64,000 nt of DNA. It comes from OLB16 sp964422415 (GTDB taxonomy: Bacteria; Hinthialibacterota; Hinthialibacteria; OLB16). Numbering within the stretch: the first letter of the stretch is position 1; each line of letters starts with the position of its first letter. This document shows positions 58,820 to 64,000 of the stretch, piece after piece. Below the pieces are notes generated by a model. The model did no database searches and was not told the DNA's origin. It saw only the letters and a program-made list of their open reading frames with translations. Position numbers and translations under genes: made by a program. The stretch spans positions 1-64,000 of the forward strand of contig CAYRBI010000002.1 of NCBI GenBank assembly GCA_964422415.1, in the 5' to 3' direction.

Positions 58820-59275
58820 CCCGTTCGGAGTTCACACTTCAGTGTGCCGGACAACCTAAAGGTTGAACTCCAAACGATTCCCCGTTCGGAGTTCACNNNN
58901 NNNNNNNNNNNNNNNNNNNNNNNNNNNNNNNNNNNNNNNNNNNNNNNNNNNNNNNNNNNNNNNNNNNNNNNNNNNNNNNNNNNNNNNNNNNNNNNNGTGT
59001 GCCGGACAACCTAAAGGTTGAACTCCAAACGATTCCCCGTTCGGAGTTCACACTTCAGTGTGCCGGACAACCTAAAGGTTGAACTCCAAACGATTCCCCG
59101 TTCGGAGTTCACGCTTCAGCGTGCCGGACAACCTAAAGGTTGAACTCCAAACGATTCCCCGTTCGGAGTTCACACTTCAGTGTGCCGGACAACCTAAAGG
59201 TTGAACTCCAAACCCAACCCCGCTCGGAGTTCACACTTCAGCGTGCCGGACAACCTAAAGGTTGAACTCCAAACA
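58820..59275. repeat. 61-bp tandem repeat array with nested palindromes
   Basis: At least six head-to-tail units with a period of exactly 61 bases (unit starts near 58820, 58881, then after the gap about 59036, 59097, 59158 and 59219). Each unit has outer arms GGAGTTCA/TGAACTCC and two inner hairpins, CACACT-TC-AGTGTG and CAACCT-AA-AGGTTG, so it can fold as a three-way junction. One unit (59097) reads CACGCT...AGCGTG, changed on both sides of the stem. No unique spacers separate the units, so it is not a CRISPR array. It lies between lpxK and hisS, which point away from it. Confidence 0.9.
58897..58996. other. Assembly gap of 100 N
   Basis: A run of exactly 100 N lies inside the 61-bp repeat array. 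The true number of repeat units is therefore unknown; the gap length is likely a placeholder. Confidence 0.99.
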
Positions 59276-59336
59276 CCATCCTTGTCTGGTAGTCCCGAAT
59301 CAAGGATCATCGGTGGATTCTCTGAGGAGTTTTGGA

Positions 59337-60701
59337 ATGCAACGCGATGCCAGTTTGATTCAGCCCATCACCGGTTTTCCGGAGTGGCTTCCCGCCGAGA
59401 GACTGTTGGAAATGGGATTCATCGACACGATCCGGCGGGTGTATGAGAGTTTCGGTTTCACGCCAATAGAGACCCCAGCGGTAGAGAAGACCGCCACGCT
59501 GGAGTCCAAAGGAGAAATCCACCAGCAGATCTACTCGCTGATGAGGCCGAACGTGCCCGAGGATACCGAAAAGGACACCGGGCTTTCCCTGCACCAGGAT
59601 TTGACTGTGCCACTCGCCCGTTATGTGGCGCAGCACTATGGCAAGTTGGTGTTCCCCTTCCGTCGTTACCAGATCCAGAAATCCTGGCGGGGAGAACGCG
59701 CACAGCGGGGACGTTTCCGTGAGTTTTATCAGTGTGATATCGACATCATAGGGGATGGCGCGCTCGATCTCCTAGCGGATGCGGAGATGCCGTTGGTGAT
59801 TTATGAGGTCTTTAAGGAGCTCGGGCTGGGTGATTTTGTGATCCGCATGAGCAACCGCAAGATCCTGCAGGGGCTCCTACACCATTTTGGTGTCGAGGGA
59901 GAACGCGCCGAGGAGACCGTCCGGGGTATCGACCGTCTTCCCAAGCTGCGAGGTGGCTGGAAGGAGTTATCCGATTGGCTGACCGATGAGCTCAATCTCG
60001 GCACTGAAGTCTTGGATTGCCTGAAGGGGCTTCTCGCCACACCAGAGGGGAGTGCTTCACCCCTGGAGAGGTTGAAGGGGCTCGATGTTACCGATGAAAC
60101 CTTCCAACTGGGGGTTTCCGAATTAGAGATGGTTCAGGATCTCCTGCTGACCCTTGATCTGCCGGAGAAGGTAGTCGAGGTGGATCTCTCGATCACTCGC
60201 GGATTGGATTATTACACGGGGACTGTCTACGAGACCTTCCTGGTGGGGCAAGAAAAGACCCTGGGGTCGGTCTGTTCCGGGGGACGATATGAGGATCTGG
60301 CCTCGCACTTCATTGACCGTAAGCTGCCGGGTGTGGGGGTCTCGATTGGGTTGTCGCGTCTTTTCGCCGCGTTGCTGGACATGGGATTGTTGAAACCCAC
60401 TGCTCAGACTCCCGCGCAAGTCATGGTCACCGTACCCGACCGTGAATATCTGCGTGATTCCTTCCAGATCGCGGGACTGCTCCGTAAAGCGGGACTAGCG
60501 GTGGAACTCTTTGCGCAGAATCTCAAACACGACAAGCAACTCAAAGCCGCTGTTCGCAAAGGGATTCCCTGGGCAGTGATTCCTTGGCCTGATCGTTTGA
60601 AAGAATCAGACTCAGTGGAGATCCGAAACCTGGTCAGTGGAGAGCGCCAAGTGGTTCAGAGGCCACTGATCGCCGCAAAACTGAAGGGAGAACCGGCATG
60701 A
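59337..60701 (+). CDS. hisS: Histidine--tRNA ligase
   Basis: A 454-aa class II synthetase. The N-terminus LIQPITGFPEWLPAERLLEM and the motif 2 region FRRYQIQKSWRGERAQRGRFREFYQCDIDIIG are typical. Histidine-specific SITRGLDYYTGTVYET and SVCSGGRYEDLASHF (usually SVCGGGRYD) follow, and a C-terminal anticodon-binding domain (AQVMVTVPDREY...) is present, so this is HisRS rather than HisZ. The start at 59337 is preceded by GAGGAG. It overlaps pyrF by 4 bases. Confidence 0.94.
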   Translation: MQRDASLIQPITGFPEWLPAERLLEMGFIDTIRRVYESFGFTPIETPAVEKTATLESKGEIHQQIYSLMRPNVPEDTEKDTGLSLHQDLTVPLARYVAQHYGKLVFPFRRYQIQKSWRGERAQRGRFREFYQCDIDIIGDGALDLLADAEMPLVIYEVFKELGLGDFVIRMSNRKILQGLLHHFGVEGERAEETVRGIDRLPKLRGGWKELSDWLTDELNLGTEVLDCLKGLLATPEGSASPLERLKGLDVTDETFQLGVSELEMVQDLLLTLDLPEKVVEVDLSITRGLDYYTGTVYETFLVGQEKTLGSVCSGGRYEDLASHFIDRKLPGVGVSIGLSRLFAALLDMGLLKPTAQTPAQVMVTVPDREYLRDSFQIAGLLRKAGLAVELFAQNLKHDKQLKAAVRKGIPWAVIPWPDRLKESDSVEIRNLVSGERQVVQRPLIAAKLKGEPA

Positions 60702-61522
60702 GTTTCCTACAGCGTCTTGAATCCTCAATCCAGAAAAACCGTTCGTACTTGTGTGTCGGTTTGGATCCGGATCCAGAGAAACTCCCTTCTCACCTTCCAC
60801 ATACGGTTGATGGGGTGGAGGAATTCCTGAACCACATCATTGAAGCGACCGAGCCCTATGCCGTGGCCTATAAACCCAACCTGGCTTTTTATGGTGCGCT
60901 GGGAGTGCAAGGATTGGAGATGCTCAAGCGGATCATCCGCTCAGCTCATGAGAAACACCCGGTCATCCTGGATGCCAAGTTCGGCGACATTGGCAATACC
61001 GCACGTCAATATGCACGGTACACCTATGAAACGTTGGGAGCCGATGCGGTCACCCTGAACCCCTATCTGGGGAGTGACTCGCTCAGTCCATTTCTAGAGC
61101 GGGAGGAGGGTTTCGCTTTCATCCTGGGGATCACCTCCAACCCCAGCGCCATGGACATACAAAAGAAGGTCCTCTCCGATGGGGACCGAATGTTTGAGAG
61201 TCTGGCGGGTCACCTGGATGAGAAATTCACCGGAGCCAATTGGGGTTGGGTGGCGGGAGCCACACAAGTCGAGGAGATGACCGCCTTACGGGCGGCCTGT
61301 CCCAACCGCTGGTTCCTGATTCCCGGAGTGGGAGAGCAAGGGGGCGCGGCCGGGGAGGCCCTGCAGGCCGCACTGTCACCGGAGGGAAAGCCGCTCGCAA
61401 TCATCAATGTCTCCCGCGCTATATTGTATGCCTCACATGGTAATACCTATGCCGAAGTAGCGGCTCAAACCGCCAGCCGTCTGGTGGCGGAGATGCAGGC
61501 AGCACTTGAGCAGGGGGATTGA
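60698..61522 (+). CDS. pyrF: Orotidine 5'-phosphate decarboxylase, PyrF type 2
   Basis: A 274-aa cytoplasmic enzyme giving UMP. CVGLDPDPEKLP near the start and ILDAKFGDIGNTARQYARY near residue 90 hold the catalytic Lys and Asp; type 2 enzymes usually read DAKRGDIGNT, so the Arg is Phe here. ITSNPSAMDIQ and FLIPGVGEQGGAAGEAL are further matches. The ATGA overlap with hisS indicates coupled translation. Confidence 0.95.
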   Translation: MSFLQRLESSIQKNRSYLCVGLDPDPEKLPSHLPHTVDGVEEFLNHIIEATEPYAVAYKPNLAFYGALGVQGLEMLKRIIRSAHEKHPVILDAKFGDIGNTARQYARYTYETLGADAVTLNPYLGSDSLSPFLEREEGFAFILGITSNPSAMDIQKKVLSDGDRMFESLAGHLDEKFTGANWGWVAGATQVEEMTALRAACPNRWFLIPGVGEQGGAAGEALQAALSPEGKPLAIINVSRAILYASHGNTYAEVAAQTASRLVAEMQAALEQGD

Positions 61523-61693
61523 CCCGGCGGGAGTTCCTTGGCATAGTTCCCCCTTTGGCCGCGAAAAAAGGAGCTCTGGATAAGCTCTGTCGGCCGGGCG
61601 GCTCTTCAGGGAGCAAGCCCTTGACATATCCCTGTTCCCGCCACCTTGGAGTGTTTGCGGGAGCCGCTGAGCCCAAAGGGAGAACTAAAGCAG

Positions 61694-62212
61694 ATGGCAG
61701 TCCTACGCGAGTACGAGACTCTCTATATTGTCGCGCCCGATCAAAGCGAGGATGATCAAAAGGGAGTTATTGAAGGTCTCAATGAAATCGTCACCAAGGG
61801 CGGTGGCGAGATTATAAAGAGTGAAGTCTGGGGCAAGCGCCGTCTAGCCTACCCCATCAAGAAGCGGACGGACGGAGTGTATGTCCTTCTACGCACCAAG
61901 GGCGGATCGAACCTGAACCGGGAAATCGACACATACATTCGCCGCACCCCCGGTATCCTTCGTCACCTCACCACAGTTGTCACCAAGCAGCAGCTCAATG
62001 AAGAAGCACGTCAACGCGATTTAACGGCCAAACGGGCCGAGGAAGCGCGTATGGCCGCCGAAGCCGCCGCTAAGCGTGAAGCCGAGGCCGCTGAGGCCCG
62101 TGCAGCCGCCGAGGCCGCAGGTCTAGCCGAGGGTGCCATCGCTGAAACCGCGCCCGCAGCCGAAGATGTGACTAGCTCCACAGAGCCTGCCTCCGAAGAG
62201 GCGGCTGGATAA
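61694..62212 (+). CDS. rpsF: 30S ribosomal protein S6 with Ala/Glu-rich tail
   Basis: A 172-aa S6. The first 105 residues are the normal S6 fold (REYETLYIVAPDQSEDDQKG, KRRLAYPIKKRTDGVYVLL, LNREIDTYIRRTPGILRHL). Residues 110-172 are an alanine/glutamate-rich helical tail not present in most S6 proteins. It starts the order rpsF-ssb-rpsR-rpsT, conserved in many bacteria. The 171-bp gap before it holds TTGACA near 61620 but no convincing -10 element. The start at 61694 fits the fold; the frame extends upstream to 61646. Confidence 0.94.
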   Translation: MAVLREYETLYIVAPDQSEDDQKGVIEGLNEIVTKGGGEIIKSEVWGKRRLAYPIKKRTDGVYVLLRTKGGSNLNREIDTYIRRTPGILRHLTTVVTKQQLNEEARQRDLTAKRAEEARMAAEAAAKREAEAAEARAAAEAAGLAEGAIAETAPAAEDVTSSTEPASEEAAG

Positions 62213-62240
62213 TCACAGTCTCCGCGAGGAGGCCCTTGCC

Positions 62241-62693
62241 ATGTTGAACACCATTGTTCTGGTAGGCCGTTTGACTGCTGATCCTGATATGCGCTACACC
62301 GCTAGCGGGATCGCACAATGTAGGTTTACCTTGGCGGTCGAGCGGAACTACAAACCCGCCTCTGGTGAACGGGAAACTGATTTCATCAACGTGATCGCCT
62401 GGCGCAAGGCTGCGGAGATTATTGGTCAATATGTAAAAAAGGGGCACATGTTTGGCGTCCGGGGTTCCTTACAGGTGAGGAAATACCAGGACAAGGAGGG
62501 GAATAACCGTACCGCAACAGAGGTCATTGTGGAGGACTTCCAGTTCCTGGAGTCTAAACGTGATGGCACAGGTTCTCCGGGACCACGGCCGCAGCAACGG
62601 GGGCCGCAACCCCCACCGGCGGGCCCGGCTTATGATTCACTGCCTCCGGAGCCTCCTCCGGATAACATAATGGATGATGATCTGCCTTTCTGA
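62241..62693 (+). CDS. ssb: Single-stranded DNA-binding protein
   Basis: A 150-aa SSB with an OB fold (about 1-105; NTIVLVGRLTADPDMRYTASG, ETDFINVIAWRKAAEIIGQY, VRGSLQVRKYQDKEGNNR), a Pro/Gly-rich linker and the acidic tip DDDLPF that recruits partner proteins. A GCGAGGAGG ribosome site lies upstream. It sits between rpsF and rpsR, the common arrangement. Confidence 0.96.
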   Translation: MLNTIVLVGRLTADPDMRYTASGIAQCRFTLAVERNYKPASGERETDFINVIAWRKAAEIIGQYVKKGHMFGVRGSLQVRKYQDKEGNNRTATEVIVEDFQFLESKRDGTGSPGPRPQQRGPQPPPAGPAYDSLPPEPPPDNIMDDDLPF

Positions 62694-62713
62694 GAACGGC
62701 AGAGAGAAGGAGT

Positions 62714-63091
62714 ATGACCATGAGTAGTGGAAGACCCCCAGCTCGTCGTGATGGGCCCCGGCCCGCGGGTGGGAAACCCCCAGCCAGACGGGAGGGAGAC
62801 CGTGGTGGGTACCGTCCCGGCGGCAGTGGCGCGGGTGGCGGACGTCCCATGATGGGAAAAGAAGGGGGCGGGATGCGCAAATTTTCGCGCCGGAAATTCT
62901 GCCGTTTTTCCGCCGACAAGGTCGAGTTTATTGACTACAAGAACTACCGCTTGTTACGTGAGATGGTGACGGAGCGCGGGAAGATTAAGCCCCGTGGTCA
63001 AACCGGAACCAACGCGCGTTTCCAGCGCATGTTGTCCAAGGCTATCAAGCGTGCACGCCAGATGGCCCTGCTGTCCCCAACAAAAGTTTGA
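62714..63091 (+). CDS. rpsR: 30S ribosomal protein S18 with Gly/Arg/Pro-rich N-terminal extension
   Basis: A 125-aa S18. The family core lies at about 55-122 (FSRRKFCRFSADKVEFIDYK, LLREMVTERGKIKPRGQTG, NARFQRMLSKAIKRARQMALL). The first 50 residues (PPARRDGPRPAGGKPPARR and Gly/Arg-rich sequence) are an extension, probably disordered and RNA-binding; typical bacterial S18 has about 75 residues. GAAGGAG precedes ATG 62714. Confidence 0.95.
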   Translation: MTMSSGRPPARRDGPRPAGGKPPARREGDRGGYRPGGSGAGGGRPMMGKEGGGMRKFSRRKFCRFSADKVEFIDYKNYRLLREMVTERGKIKPRGQTGTNARFQRMLSKAIKRARQMALLSPTKV

Positions 63092-63110
63092 GGAAAGAGA
63101 ATAACACACG

Positions 63111-63377
63111 ATGGCACACCATAAATCCGCCATTAAGCGTCTAAAGACCAATGAAAAATCGCGCCTGCGCAATCGTGGGGTCAAGAGCCGCGTGAGAACA
63201 CTGGAGAAGAAGTTCCGCGCGATGCTGTCTTCTCCCAACAAAGAGGGCGGCGAGGAAATGCTCAAAGGACTGCAAAAGGCCTATGATCAGGCCTCAGGGC
63301 ATGGGGTGTTCAAATCCCAGACCGCAGCCCGCAAGGTTTCCCGTTTGACCAAGGCCCTCCATCAGGCCCAGTCCTGA
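63111..63377 (+). CDS. rpsT: 30S ribosomal protein S20
   Basis: An 88-aa S20, normal length. The start AHHKSAIKRLKTNEKSRLRN and the C-terminal helix GVFKSQTAARKVSRLTKAL are typical. It is the last of the ribosomal protein run; a strong terminator follows at 63452. Confidence 0.95.
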   Translation: MAHHKSAIKRLKTNEKSRLRNRGVKSRVRTLEKKFRAMLSSPNKEGGEEMLKGLQKAYDQASGHGVFKSQTAARKVSRLTKALHQAQS

Positions 63378-63451
63378 GCGGGTCCGGGTTGTACTGGCGG
63401 CCAGACTGTCTCCTGCCAAGGAGCGGTGGGCTGTCATGGAAGGTGATTGCA

Positions 63452-63483
63452 TAGGGGCGGAGGGTTCCGCCCCTATTTTATTT
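63452..63483 (+). terminator. Rho-independent terminator after rpsT
   Basis: AGGGGCGGA (63453-63461) pairs with TCCGCCCCT (63466-63474) around GGGT, followed by ATTTTATTT. It separates the ribosomal genes from rimO. Confidence 0.88.
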
Positions 63484-63492
63484 CAGGAACCC

Positions 63493-64000
63493 GTGGTGAA
63501 GATCCTCCCTCAACACTCCACAGTCTCCTCCCCTGTTGTCTTTGGTAAGGCCCATATCATCTCACTGGGTTGTCCCAAGAACCTTGTCGATACAGAGCGG
63601 TATGTGGCTATCCTGGAAAGCCAGGGATACACGCTAACAGACTCTTTGGAGGAGGCGGACCTTATTCTTCTAAACACCTGTGCTTTCATCGATCAAGCCA
63701 AGAAGGAATCCCTTGCGATGCTTTTCGAGGTGGCCGCGGACAAACGTGAGGATCAACGTCTGGTGGTGGCGGGATGTCTGGTAGACCGCTACCGCGCGGA
63801 GCTCGAAGCCGGAATACCCGAGGTGGATCTGTGGACTGACCTGAACCATTTCTCCGAGGCTCCAGATGAGTTCGCGGCTCTCTCCCCGGTGGTCCTGCCA
63901 AAGGGATTCCTTCCACTCTCCACTCTCCCCGGCCAATCTACGAATAGGATTCCCTGGGCCTCCTTCCAACGCAAATCACTGACCCGGAGCCATTCAGTCT
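63493..64000 (+). CDS. rimO: Ribosomal protein S12 methylthiotransferase RimO (5' part)
   Basis: The reading frame from 63493 runs open to the end of the window (about 169 codons seen). It begins after a short leader with AHIISLGCPKNLVDTERYV, then ADLILLNTCAFIDQAKKES and VVAGCLVDRYRAEL, the three cysteines of the UPF0004 iron-sulfur domain of RimO/MiaB proteins; GCPKN-type spelling and CAFI favour RimO. The radical-SAM and TRAM domains would lie beyond the window. GTG 63493 (or GTG 63496) has AGGAAC upstream; an in-frame ATG at 63436 lies before the terminator and is unlikely. RimO methylthiolates ribosomal protein S12, fitting the ribosomal neighbours. Confidence 0.9.
   Translation, partial: MVKILPQHSTVSSPVVFGKAHIISLGCPKNLVDTERYVAILESQGYTLTDSLEEADLILLNTCAFIDQAKKESLAMLFEVAADKREDQRLVVAGCLVDRYRAELEAGIPEVDLWTDLNHFSEAPDEFAALSPVVLPKGFLPLSTLPGQSTNRIPWASFQRKSLTRSHSV

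Noticed and set aside
58820..59275. CRISPR array
   Set aside because: The 61-bp units are contiguous and nearly identical; there are no unique spacers and no cas genes in the window.
59337..60701. HisZ (ATP phosphoribosyltransferase regulatory subunit)
   Set aside because: The catalytic HisRS motifs and an anticodon-binding domain are present, so HisRS is preferred.
61523..61693. S6:S18 autoregulatory leader RNA
   Set aside because: The rpsF leader could contain one, but I could not identify the conserved stem and CCG bulge by eye.
1..64000. tRNA or rRNA genes, transposases, integrases
   Set aside because: No tRNA-like TPsiC/acceptor pattern, rRNA segment or recombinase motif was found in the gaps between genes; palindromic repeats account for most of the mobile-looking DNA.

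Overview
The window looks like a chromosomal fragment (a scaffold with one 100-N gap at 58897-58996) of an uncultured, moderately GC-rich, diderm, heterotrophic bacterium. A Gram-negative envelope is indicated by LpxK, a PpiD/SurA-type periplasmic folding factor and many Sec signal peptides. Dockerin-ended secreted proteins, P/T-rich linkers, GH51 and other secreted glycosidases, many Gfo/Idh/MocA oxidoreductases and a PilO/Amuc_1100-like membrane protein suggest a polysaccharide-degrading lineage near the PVC group or candidate phyla such as Hydrogenedentota/Sumerlaeota. The sequence alone does not settle the phylum.

Layout. (1) 1-10.2 kb, minus strand: a sugar or polyol catabolic cluster. 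In transcription order it holds a secreted PPC/P-domain/FG-GAP/dockerin protein, a class III aminotransferase, a Gfo/Idh dehydrogenase, an FGGY kinase, an AraA-like isomerase and a second Gfo/Idh dehydrogenase; the first four are overlapping or nearly so. A nested-palindrome element of about 167 bp sits before the isomerase. (2) 10.2-14.1 kb: a PpiD-like foldase and a DUF1287 protein. (3) 14.3-19.6 kb, plus strand: phoH, a 7TM-HD phosphohydrolase, ybeY and a CNNM/CorC protein, tightly coupled, with a good sigma-70-type promoter. (4) 19.9-25 kb: alaS, a DUF4160-DUF2442 fusion, a secreted beta-propeller protein and thioredoxin. (5) 25.5-32 kb: a fusion of an apparently inactive archaeo-eukaryotic primase (AEP)-like domain with a DnaB/KaiC-type ATPase, then a sigma-54 activator with a Cys-bearing PAS domain, a repeat block with a candidate GG-N10-GC promoter, a small NHLP/Os1348-like protein and iscS-iscU-iscA. 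(6) 32.3-38.4 kb: ddl, aconitase and a UvrD/PcrA helicase. (7) 38.7-50 kb: an accessory region with GH51, a compositionally distinct three-gene cassette of unknown function (one member a possible permuted-papain hydrolase), DUF1232, a GH-A clan glycosidase, DUF2905, a winged-helix protein, a YggX-like protein, a VWA protein and a dockerin-type protein. (8) 50-58.8 kb: a Met/Gly-rich PilO-like membrane protein, a 62-aa protein, tandem signal peptidases I, an Nramp-like transporter lacking the usual metal motif, a GHL10-type glycosidase and lpxK. (9) 58.8-64 kb: a 61-bp tandem palindrome array containing the N gap, then hisS-pyrF and rpsF-ssb-rpsR-rpsT, a strong terminator, and the 5' part of rimO.

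Non-coding DNA is rich in dispersed palindromic repeats of at least three families, plus C/G-tract palindromes; several copies show compensatory base changes. The most promising items for follow-up are the degenerate primase-helicase fusion, the sigma-54/Cys-PAS/NHLP-like/Isc arrangement, the three-gene cassette, the Met-rich PilO-like protein, and the structured repeats at 2765-2931 and 58820-59275.

No tRNA, rRNA, CRISPR array, transposase or integrase was recognised.
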